A stretch of DNA of 17,432 nt from Anaerolineaceae bacterium (lineage in GTDB: Bacteria; Chloroflexota; Anaerolineae; Aggregatilineales; Phototrophicaceae): contig JACKCG010000034.1 in NCBI GenBank assembly GCA_020634135.1, positions 1 to 17,432 of the forward strand, in the 5' to 3' direction. Positions 5,372-10,970 of this stretch are shown here, piece by piece. The translations under genes and the position numbers were made by a program. Positions within the stretch are counted from its first letter, which is position 1, and each line of letters starts with the position of its first letter. The notes under the pieces were generated by a model that saw nothing but the letters and a program-made list of their open reading frames with translations, was not told the DNA's origin and did no database searches.

Positions 5372-7330
5372 ATGCCAAAGGCAGCAGAGAAACTGGAGAC
5401 AATGGAGGTGCCGATGCTGGATTTCAGGGCGTCGCCTGCACCCGACAGCTACAACGCCGAAAACCGGACTGTCACGTTTGTGGCGAGCGCCGGCTCGCGC
5501 GGGCTTCGCCGTCATTGGATGGGTGATTACTACGAGGAGCTGGAGGTATCAGAAAGCGCCGTGCGCCTGAGTCGCTTGCGCAACGGCGCGCCATTCCTGA
5601 ACGCACACAGCGCATGGGCTATCTCTGATGTACTGGGGACCGTTGAGCGCGCATGGGTCGAAAACGGGAACCTGCTGGTCGATGTCCGGTTCAGTAAGCG
5701 CGACGAGGTGGCGCCGATCCTGCAAGACATCGCGGACGGCATTCTTCGCCATGTCAGCGTGGGGTATATGGTGCACGAGTACCAGGTCACAGAGAAGCAG
5801 GGCGAACTTGACGTGCGACGCGCGGTTGATTGGGAGCCTATGGAGGTGTCAATCGTGCCCATGGGATTTGATGACGCGGCGGTATCCCGCTCCGCCGAAA
5901 AAGAAGTTAGTCAGGCAAAAGTAACTTATCGGGCCCCCGGGCCTACCACTGAAGGAGGGGCAAACATGCCTACCAAGAAAGAGAAGGACCAAGCCCCGGC
6001 GGCCATTGAGACGCTGGATGTAACTGAAACCCGTGGCGTCGAACCGGTCGCCCCGCCCCCGGTTGATGTATCTGCCGTGCGCGAGGAGGCAGCCGCAGCC
6101 GAGCGCAAGCGTGCCACCGACATATCAAGCGCGGTTCGCGCCGCAAAGCTGCCGGTCACCTTCGCCGAAACGCTGATCAGGGATGGGGTCGATATTGACA
6201 AGGCCCGCGCCCGCATCATCGATGAGTGGGCCCGCGACGATGGAGACCAGGAGATTCGCGGTGTTCGCACGTCGGTAGACCACGATCTGGTGGACAGCAT
6301 GCGCGCCGGCGCCGTGAATGCCCTGCTGGCCCGTGGCGGAATCGAGCCCCTGACCGATCGCGGTCGCGAGTTCGGCAACATGACCCTTCTGCGCCTCTGC
6401 GAGGATCTCCTTTCGCGCCAGGGCGTGAATGTGCGCGGCGTGGCACCATTCGAGCTTGCCGCCCGGGCACTGAGCACGTCCGACCTGGCAAATATCGCCG
6501 GGAGCGTGTTCAATCGCACGTTGTTGAGCGGGTACGAGTCTGGTCAGCGCACGTTTGTTGGCGTGTTTCGCCAGGGGTCGGCGTCCGACTTCCGCGCGGT
6601 GAACCGCATCAGAATGAGCGGCGCTCCCGCCCTTGAGGAAGTTAAGGAAGGCGGTGAGTTCAAGTACGGCAAAGTGACCGACGAGAAGGAGACCTACTCG
6701 CTGGCCACGTACGGCAAGATCCTGCCGTTTACCCGTCAGACTATCATCAATGATGACATGGACGCCCTTACCCGGGTCCCCATGCTGTTTGGCCGCGCAG
6801 CTGCTGACCTGGAAAGCGACATCGTATGGGCGATCATCACCGCCAATGCTGCGCTTCAGGACGGGACTGCCCTGTTCCACGCAGACCACAGCAACCTTGC
6901 TGGTTCCGGCGGCGCCATCAGTGTGACCACAGTAGGCGCGGGGCGCGCAGCAATGCGCGCACAGACCGGAATGGAAGGTCGGCTGATCAATGTTATGCCC
7001 CGGTTCCTCATTGCCGGCGCGGACACTGAGACGGTAATCGACCAGTTCCTGACCGCCATTACCCCGGCGACCACTGCCAACGCGGTTCCCTCCGTGATGC
7101 GCAGCCTGCAACCGGTCATCGAGCCCCGACTGACCGGGAACCAGTGGTATCTCGCCGCCGATTACAACCAGGTTGATACTGTTGAGTATATGTACCTCAA
7201 CGGCCAGCAGGGCGTTTATATCGAGACCCAGAACGGTTTCGATATTGACGGTATCGCGGTAAAGGCACGCCATGATTTCGCCGCGAAGGCGATCGACTAC
7301 CGCGGTCTGTACAAAAACCCGGGCGCATAA
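5372..7330 (+). CDS. Prohead protease/major capsid protein fusion
   Basis: This encodes 652 residues. Residues 1-175 resemble the U35/S78 prohead protease: His79 in FLNAHSAW and Ser129 in RHVSVGY fit the catalytic histidine and serine, and WEPMEVSIVPMG (154-165) is the family's closing strand. Residues about 199-305 form a Pro/Ala-rich and then charged helical linker (VREEAAAAERKRATD) that could be scaffold. The remainder is an HK97-fold capsid subunit of the gpT-like group, with EEVKEGGEFKYGK, FTRQTIINDDMDAL, LFHADHSNLA and a C-terminal VKARHDFAAKAIDYRGLYK. Fusions of this type are a known product class. AAGAGGA at 5357-5363 precedes the ATG by eight bases. A second strong site inside the gene (5952-5968) would give a shorter protease-free form. 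The protease would cleave scaffold or delta regions during head maturation. Confidence 0.92.
   Translation: MPKAAEKLETMEVPMLDFRASPAPDSYNAENRTVTFVASAGSRGLRRHWMGDYYEELEVSESAVRLSRLRNGAPFLNAHSAWAISDVLGTVERAWVENGNLLVDVRFSKRDEVAPILQDIADGILRHVSVGYMVHEYQVTEKQGELDVRRAVDWEPMEVSIVPMGFDDAAVSRSAEKEVSQAKVTYRAPGPTTEGGANMPTKKEKDQAPAAIETLDVTETRGVEPVAPPPVDVSAVREEAAAAERKRATDISSAVRAAKLPVTFAETLIRDGVDIDKARARIIDEWARDDGDQEIRGVRTSVDHDLVDSMRAGAVNALLARGGIEPLTDRGREFGNMTLLRLCEDLLSRQGVNVRGVAPFELAARALSTSDLANIAGSVFNRTLLSGYESGQRTFVGVFRQGSASDFRAVNRIRMSGAPALEEVKEGGEFKYGKVTDEKETYSLATYGKILPFTRQTIINDDMDALTRVPMLFGRAAADLESDIVWAIITANAALQDGTALFHADHSNLAGSGGAISVTTVGAGRAAMRAQTGMEGRLINVMPRFLIAGADTETVIDQFLTAITPATTANAVPSVMRSLQPVIEPRLTGNQWYLAADYNQVDTVEYMYLNGQQGVYIETQNGFDIDGIAVKARHDFAAKAIDYRGLYKNPGA
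5952..5968 (+). promoter_or_regulatory. Internal ribosome binding site and in-frame ATG within the capsid fusion gene
   Basis: AAGGAGGGG at 5952-5960 is followed five bases later by ATG at 5966-5968, in the frame of the fusion gene (residue Met199). This is the best ribosome binding site in the head region. Initiation here would give a 454-residue linker-plus-capsid protein without the protease, comparable in logic to lambda C/Nu3 nested translation. Confidence 0.6.
5966..7330 (+). CDS. Predicted nested product: scaffold-linker plus major capsid protein
   Basis: This is the likely second product of the fusion gene, starting at Met199 (MPTKKEKDQAPAAIE) and running to the common stop. It would contain the Pro/Ala-rich linker, the charged helix and the whole capsid domain, 454 residues. 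A capsid needs hundreds of shell subunits but few protease copies, so nested initiation offers a way to set that ratio from one gene. The evidence is the ribosome binding site at 5952-5960 and the domain boundary falling just at this methionine. Whether the short form is made, and where the mature N-terminus is cut, cannot be read from the DNA. Confidence 0.5.
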   Translation: MPTKKEKDQAPAAIETLDVTETRGVEPVAPPPVDVSAVREEAAAAERKRATDISSAVRAAKLPVTFAETLIRDGVDIDKARARIIDEWARDDGDQEIRGVRTSVDHDLVDSMRAGAVNALLARGGIEPLTDRGREFGNMTLLRLCEDLLSRQGVNVRGVAPFELAARALSTSDLANIAGSVFNRTLLSGYESGQRTFVGVFRQGSASDFRAVNRIRMSGAPALEEVKEGGEFKYGKVTDEKETYSLATYGKILPFTRQTIINDDMDALTRVPMLFGRAAADLESDIVWAIITANAALQDGTALFHADHSNLAGSGGAISVTTVGAGRAAMRAQTGMEGRLINVMPRFLIAGADTETVIDQFLTAITPATTANAVPSVMRSLQPVIEPRLTGNQWYLAADYNQVDTVEYMYLNGQQGVYIETQNGFDIDGIAVKARHDFAAKAIDYRGLYKNPGA

Positions 7331-7346
7331 CAGGCCCTCAACCAAC

Positions 7347-7370
7347 AAGGCGCTTTCTGGCGCCTTTCTT
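7347..7370 (+). terminator. Rho-independent terminator-like hairpin after the capsid gene
   Basis: AAGGCGC at 7347-7353 pairs perfectly with GCGCCTT at 7360-7366 around a six-base loop, and TCTT follows at 7367-7370. It lies 16 bases after the capsid stop. Because the tail genes continue on the same strand, it would act as a partial terminator or an mRNA 3'-end stabiliser that keeps capsid transcript high relative to downstream genes. Confidence 0.6.
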
Positions 7371-7402
7371 GACCCCAATTTCAATTAATGGAGGGTTCGC
7401 AC

Positions 7403-7768
7403 ATGGCGACCAACTACAAAGGGGTGGGTAATACCATCCAGTACGCAAACACCGGTTCTGCTATTTCCAGCGGCGCCGTTGTTATCGTCGGCGATCTTGT
7501 CGGCATCGCTGAAACCGATATCGCAGCAACTACCGGCGTCGGCACGGTCAACATCGAGGGGGAATACGAAGTTGCGTGTAACTCTGCCGACGTCATCAGT
7601 GTTGGCCAGGTGCTGGACTGGGACGCATCTGCGTCTGAGTTCGTGGACGCAATCGGCTCTGCCGCATCCGGCGACAACGAAAACGGCGTGGTGGCGGTTT
7701 CAGCCGCAGGAGCCGGCGTGACACTGGTCCGCGTCAAGCTGCTGCCGGGCAACGGGTCAACCACATAA
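7403..7768 (+). CDS. Capsid cement/decoration protein, DUF2190-like
   Basis: This 121-residue protein is small, acidic and rich in Gly, Ala, Val and Thr, without aromatic-rich segments. The N-terminal MATNYKGVGNTIQYAN, followed by ISSGAVVIVGDLVGIAETDI and later GEYEVACNSADVISVGQVLDWD, matches the usual DUF2190 layout of an SH3-like barrel in which GxVV.VG..VGIA and the VG..LYWD-type motif are diagnostic. Members trim phage heads as cement at capsid local threefolds. I chose ATG 7403 because TGGAGGG at 7389-7395 is seven bases upstream. The ATG at 7388 lies inside that site and would add five residues. The gene sits directly after the capsid gene behind a terminator-like hairpin. Confidence 0.8.
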   Translation: MATNYKGVGNTIQYANTGSAISSGAVVIVGDLVGIAETDIAATTGVGTVNIEGEYEVACNSADVISVGQVLDWDASASEFVDAIGSAASGDNENGVVAVSAAGAGVTLVRVKLLPGNGSTT

Positions 7769-7770
7769 CC

Positions 7771-8073
7771 GTGTTTGACGATCTGGCAAGGTCTGTCGCC
7801 AGCACGCTCTCGGGCGTGTTTGGCGGCACTTACTTGTATACGAGATCTGGGGTTTATGCTCTGGACGTTCCGCTGGTCCTGCGCAAGGACGTGGAGTTGC
7901 TGGACGAAAGCGAGCAGGTAGTCGGAAGAACAAACCTGGTTCGCATCGCGCACAAGGACATCGCCTTCGTTCCAGAGAGGGGCGATTACTTCGAAGTGGA
8001 TAGCAAGCGGTACACACTGGGCAAGCGGTTTGCAGACGACGGGTATACCTATGTGTTCGAGGCGACCACATGA
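7771..8073 (+). CDS. Head-tail joining protein, gpFII-like
   Basis: This 100-residue protein starts at GTG two bases after the cement-protein stop. The sequence begins FDDLARSVASTLSGVFGG, and the strand-rich rest includes VPLVLRKDVELLDESEQVVGRTNLVRIAHKDI and ERGDYFEVDSKRYTLGKRFADDGYTYVFEA. The GD.F.VDG..Y.L......DG....F.. ending is typical of gpFII-like and gp6-like stopper proteins that close the head and form the binding site for the tail. Its place between capsid genes and the gpZ/gpU pair is the same as in lambda. The stop overlaps the next start by four bases (ATGA). Confidence 0.75.
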   Translation: MFDDLARSVASTLSGVFGGTYLYTRSGVYALDVPLVLRKDVELLDESEQVVGRTNLVRIAHKDIAFVPERGDYFEVDSKRYTLGKRFADDGYTYVFEATT

Positions 8074-8693
8074 AGCTGTCAGTCAGTTTTGACAACCTTG
8101 AAGACGTGCGGCGCGCCTACGACCCTGCAGTGGTGCAAAAAGCCGCCGAGTCTACCATTCGGCAGCTGCACTCAAAGGCCGCAACTGCCGTAAATAAGCA
8201 GGTCAGACAGGTCTATAACATCAAGGCCGGCATCATATCAAAATCACTCACAAAGCGGGTTGTGACGCGGGAGGGAATCCCGGCTGGGTATCTGATTTAC
8301 CTGGGCGGCCGGCTGTCGCTGCGGCATTTCAGCACAGTATCTGGCACCGGCGAGCCGAGTAGTACTGCGAGACCAAAGGTCAAGACCCGACGCGGCGTTC
8401 GGCGCGGCGCCCGGGTAAGGGTCAAGAAAACATCGAAATCTTCCATCCTGAAAAAGGCATTCTGGGGCCGCGCTCGCGCTGGATCGAGTGACGGCGAGGG
8501 CGGATGGCAGATATTCCAGCGGATAGGGTTGTCGCGGCTCAAGGTTAAAAAGCTGACAGGCCCATCGATAGCCCACATGGTCAGGGGCCCCGAGGCCCTG
8601 CGCGCCATAAATGACCTGGTGCAGCGCGAGGCGGACGAGAAGCTGGCCAATAACCTGGATCACTTTATGCGCACGCGGGCGGGGATTCGATGA
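8070..8693 (+). CDS. Minor tail protein, gpZ-like
   Basis: This encodes 207 residues, close to lambda gpZ (192). It opens with LSVSFDNLEDVRRAYDPAVVQKAAESTIRQLHSKAATAVNKQVRQVYNIKAGIISKSLT, the typical amphipathic helical start of prophage minor tail protein Z. A very basic central segment follows (about residues 102-130, KVKTRRGVRRGARVRVKK), then a short GGWQIFQRIG strand and a C-terminal helix (LRAINDLVQREADEKLANNLDHFM). In lambda, gpZ is needed for correct tail tube placement and DNA ejection. The overlap of four bases with each neighbour supports coupled translation. Confidence 0.8.
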   Translation: MKLSVSFDNLEDVRRAYDPAVVQKAAESTIRQLHSKAATAVNKQVRQVYNIKAGIISKSLTKRVVTREGIPAGYLIYLGGRLSLRHFSTVSGTGEPSSTARPKVKTRRGVRRGARVRVKKTSKSSILKKAFWGRARAGSSDGEGGWQIFQRIGLSRLKVKKLTGPSIAHMVRGPEALRAINDLVQREADEKLANNLDHFMRTRAGIR

Positions 8694-9073
8694 TTGCTGA
8701 ATTTATCACCTACCTGCAAGGGGCTGGGTTGACGCCTGACGTCCGCTTCGCATTTACCACAGAGCCGGTGGAGGACTATTCGGACGAGTTGCCGGTCATC
8801 ATGGTTTACCCGATGGGCGAGGAGGCCAGCCCAAGCGGTTTTGATAACGTGGTGATACAGGACGTGGCAAAGGATGTCGCGTGCTTGCTGGGGTGCGCGG
8901 TCGGTGATTACGAGGCGCTACTGGCAGAACTCAGGGCGGCGGCCATGGGTTGGGTTTTCGGGCAGTACGACGCAATGGAAATGTCAGGCGCATCCATCGT
9001 CGGCATAAAGGGTGGGTATATCTGGTGGCAGGAGGTGTACACAACCCGAATCAGGATCAGGCAATCAACTTAA
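8690..9073 (+). CDS. Tail terminator protein, gpU-like
   Basis: This 127-residue protein matches lambda gpU (131) in length and position after Z and before the tail tube. It starts MIAEFITYLQGAGL, continues with a strand (RFAFTTEPVEDYSDELPVIMVYPMGEEA), a helix (DYEALLAELRAAAMGW) and a C-terminal strand pair (GASIVGIKGGYIWWQEVYTTRIRIRQ). The alternation fits the alpha/beta fold of ring-forming tail terminators. Such proteins cap the completed tube, stop its growth and dock to the head. The family assignment rests mainly on synteny and fold pattern. Confidence 0.7.
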   Translation: MIAEFITYLQGAGLTPDVRFAFTTEPVEDYSDELPVIMVYPMGEEASPSGFDNVVIQDVAKDVACLLGCAVGDYEALLAELRAAAMGWVFGQYDAMEMSGASIVGIKGGYIWWQEVYTTRIRIRQST

Positions 9074-9085
9074 CTGGAGGCTGAT

Positions 9086-9238
9086 ATGGCGCGCGAAGGC
9101 GGCAGCTACATCAAGGAAAAAGACGGCAGCTTGAAGCTGGTGCATCGCACACAGCCAGCGGCAGCCAAACAGAAACCAATCAAAGCGGTGGAAGTCACTG
9201 CAAAAAAGAGAGAGGTGACAACCAATGAAGATTCGTAA
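9086..9238 (+). CDS. 50-residue hypothetical protein between tail terminator and tail tube
   Basis: This small gene has TGGAGG at 9075-9080, five bases before ATG 9086. The product starts MAREGGSYIKEKDGSLKLVH, a compact beginning with a likely beta-hairpin. It continues into a Pro/Ala/Lys-rich, probably disordered tail (RTQPAAAKQKPIKAVEVT) and ends in NEDS. I recall short proteins beginning MAREGGSY between the same two genes in other phages, but the function is unknown. It overlaps the tail tube start by 14 bases, and the ribosome binding site of the tail tube gene lies within it. The excellent ribosome binding site, clean junctions and lack of any alternative gene in this gap support it. 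Confidence 0.7.
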   Translation: MAREGGSYIKEKDGSLKLVHRTQPAAAKQKPIKAVEVTAKKREVTTNEDS

Positions 9239-10160
9239 GCACTACATACTGGCAAAAATCGAGGCCACGTATGGTGTAGACCCGACGCCCACTGCCGGCG
9301 CCAACGCCATCCTGACCAGCGGGTTAAACCGCAAGATATACGAGGGCAACAAGGTTACTCGTAACCTGGATAGGGCAACCCTGGGCGCTGACGAGGAAAT
9401 CAACACCGGCCCCTATGCCATGGTTGAATTCGGCGTCGAGATTGCAGGCGCTGGCGCAGCCGGTGACGTCCCGGCCTATGGCCCGTTGCTGCGCGCCTGC
9501 GGGTTTGCCGAGACGATCACCGCATCAACCAGCGTGGAGTATGACCCGGTTTCCACGGGTTACGAGTCCATTACCATCTGGTATGACCAGGACGGCGAGC
9601 GCCAGGTAATCAAGGGCTGCCGCGGAACGGTGCGTTTCTCGCTGAATGCAGAGGCCATCCCGATGATGTATTTTACATTCACCGGGCTTTATGCAAAGCC
9701 TACCGCACAGTCTTTGCTGGTGCCGGATATCAGCAGTTTCCTGTTTCCGCTGCCCGTGAACAACGTCAACACGCCAACCTGCACGTTCGATGCTTATGAT
9801 GCGATTATGCAGACGCTGGAGATTGACTGGGGCGGAGACGTGCCTTACTTCAACCTGGTCAACCTGGAGAAGGTCGATATTACTGACCGGGCCCCGGCTG
9901 GAACGGCGACCATTCTTGCGCCAGCGCTGGCGACCAAGGACATGTTTGCGCTTGCTGAAAGTCATAACGGCGTGACAACAACGGACTTTCAGCTGGTTCA
10001 CGGCACAGCGGCCGGAAATATCGTAACCATTGATGCACCGACTGCCCAGCTGTCAGGCATTACCGAAGTGGACATAAAAGGCGATCTTGGATACCAGATG
10101 GGCATGCGATTGCTGCCCGGCGCATCCGGTGACGATGAGTTCAAAATCACCATCACCTGA
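9225..10160 (+). CDS. Major tail tube protein
   Basis: This 311-residue protein forms the hexameric rings of the tail tube. It begins MKIRKHYILAKIEATYGVDPTPTAGANAIL, a pattern typical of the long (about 310 residues) tail tube family. It continues with EFGVEIAGAGAAGDVPAYGPLLRACGFAET and strand-rich segments (ITIWYDQDGERQVIKGCRGTVRFSL, IPMMYFTFTGLYAKPT). The second half (DYFNLVNLEK, VDITDRAPAGTATI, ITEVDIKGDLGYQMGMRLLP) probably holds an added beta domain and the outer surface. AGAGGTG at 9211-9217 is seven bases upstream of the ATG. A long non-coding gap with inverted repeats follows, as might be expected after a gene that needs very high expression. Confidence 0.85.
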   Translation: MKIRKHYILAKIEATYGVDPTPTAGANAILTSGLNRKIYEGNKVTRNLDRATLGADEEINTGPYAMVEFGVEIAGAGAAGDVPAYGPLLRACGFAETITASTSVEYDPVSTGYESITIWYDQDGERQVIKGCRGTVRFSLNAEAIPMMYFTFTGLYAKPTAQSLLVPDISSFLFPLPVNNVNTPTCTFDAYDAIMQTLEIDWGGDVPYFNLVNLEKVDITDRAPAGTATILAPALATKDMFALAESHNGVTTTDFQLVHGTAAGNIVTIDAPTAQLSGITEVDIKGDLGYQMGMRLLPGASGDDEFKITIT

Positions 10161-10166
10161 CCCTTT

Positions 10167-10232
10167 CGGCCCTCCGCGCTATACGTTCCCATTGCCTGAC
10201 GACCCGGCCAAACCCGGGTGCGCGGAGGGCCG
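10167..10232 (+). repeat. Inverted repeat A/A', 13 bp perfect
   Basis: CGGCCCTCCGCGC at 10167-10179 is perfectly complementary to GCGCGGAGGGCCG at 10220-10232, starting six bases after the tail tube stop. The 40-base interval contains a smaller hairpin (ACCCGG 10202-10207 with CCGGGT 10214-10219). No T tract follows A'. Confidence 0.8.
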
Positions 10233-10250
10233 ATTCTCATTCAGGCAATG
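10190..10250 (+). repeat. Inverted repeat B/B', 10 bp perfect, interleaved with A/A'
   Basis: CATTGCCTGA at 10190-10199 is perfectly complementary to TCAGGCAATG at 10241-10250. Arm B lies inside the A/A' loop and arm B' outside it, so the order A-B-A'-B' is that of an H-type pseudoknot or of two competing hairpins. B' ends 22 bases before the ATG of tail chaperone G. Confidence 0.75.
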
Positions 10251-10272
10251 ACCAAGGCAAAAGGCAATTACC

Positions 10273-10629
10273 ATGTTGATTCTCAAGGGTGTTAAATCCC
10301 AAATTGATATAAAACTGACCGCTATTATTGATGGCGATCTTGGCAAGGAAATACAGGTCCCATTCGTTGCGACATTCAAAATCCCCCCGGTCTCTGAAAT
10401 CAAGGACGTTCTTACCCAGATTCAAAGCGATGAGGGCATGGAAGACGAAGTGTTGATGGACCGCTATTTGCTGGGATGGAAGAATATCGAGACAGCGGAC
10501 GGGCAGCAGGTCGATTTTACCCCTGAAAACCTCGCTGCCATGCTTGAAAGCCGGCCATACCGAAAAGCACTGGCCGATGGTCTCAGGATTATATTGCTCG
10601 GCAAAAAGGAACCGCTGAGAAAAAACTAA
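10273..10629 (+). CDS. Tail assembly chaperone, gpG-like
   Basis: This 118-residue protein sits between tail tube and tape measure, where lambda G lies. It opens with LILKGVKSQIDIKLTAIIDGDLGKEIQVPFVATFKIPP, a beta-rich start, then a helical portion (VSEIKDVLTQIQSDEGMEDEVLMDRYLLGWKNIETADG) and FTPENLAAMLESRPYRKALADGLRIIL. The aromatic and helical layout (LLGWKNI..ADG..V.FTPENL..ML) is common in these chaperones. The last codons form a -1 slip site followed directly by TAA, allowing a longer GT product. In lambda, G and GT coat the tape measure and recruit tube subunits but are absent from the virion. AAAGGC at 10259-10264 is only a modest ribosome binding site. Confidence 0.8.
   Translation: MLILKGVKSQIDIKLTAIIDGDLGKEIQVPFVATFKIPPVSEIKDVLTQIQSDEGMEDEVLMDRYLLGWKNIETADGQQVDFTPENLAAMLESRPYRKALADGLRIILLGKKEPLRKN
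10620..10626 (+). promoter_or_regulatory. Programmed -1 frameshift site A AAA AAC
   Basis: The heptamer A AAA AAC is in the correct phase (AGA AAA AAC TAA) and directly precedes the stop of G. A Shine-Dalgarno-like AAGGA at 10606-10610 is nine bases upstream, the arrangement that stimulates -1 slippage in E. coli dnaX. No strong hairpin is apparent within ten bases downstream. Confidence 0.8.
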
Positions 10630-10970
10630 TTGAGGCGGGGCAAGCCTGGGCATCCATTCGGCGCGAATCAGAGCCGAGCGGTGATGACGGCAGTGCGTTT
10701 TTGTTGCTGCCACAGGTAGACAATCGGCCCCCGCCGCCACCTCAGACGTTCACCGTTCACCCCGATAACTGGCTTGCATTCATGGTATTCAGGGCGTGCC
10801 AAACACAATGGCGCATGGTTGTAGGCATGTCGGGCGCGCTATACCAGGGGTTGGATTATCCCTCTGTGCTTGCGGTGCTGGATGCGTGGAGAGTGAAAAA
10901 GCGGAAGAAAGTGTTTAGGCAAATAGTTCTGATTGAAACCGGTGCATTGAGTGTAATCCATGACAAATAA
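10626..10970 (+). CDS. Frameshift extension T of tail chaperone GT, DUF1799-like
   Basis: After -1 slippage at 10620-10626 the ribosome reads CTA ATT GAG and continues for 114 residues to TAA at 10968-10970, giving a GT protein of about 232 residues. The extension starts LIEAGQAWASIRRESEP, has a proline-rich link (NRPPPPPQ), and then VHPDNWLAFMVFRACQTQWRMVVG, SGALYQGLDYPSVLAVLDAW. The W..FxxxQTQWR...G....GLDY..V..VL pattern is that of DUF1799 proteins, which lie at this place in many siphophages. There is no convincing independent start: the only in-frame options are TTG codons without a ribosome binding site. The end overlaps the tape measure start by 11 bases, so ribosomes that shifted frame are the ones that reach that start. 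Confidence 0.8.
   Translation, partial: LIEAGQAWASIRRESEPSGDDGSAFLLLPQVDNRPPPPPQTFTVHPDNWLAFMVFRACQTQWRMVVGMSGALYQGLDYPSVLAVLDAWRVKKRKKVFRQIVLIETGALSVIHDK

Noticed and set aside
6125..7384. Long minus-strand open frame of 419 codons opposite the capsid gene
   Set aside because: It lies entirely opposite a confidently assigned capsid sequence, has no ribosome binding site or recognisable domain, and is explained by codon bias of the plus-strand gene.
10701..10970. Separate gene starting at TTG 10701
   Set aside because: There is no ribosome binding site, and the open frame extends back exactly to the A AAA AAC slip site, so it is read as the frameshift extension of G.
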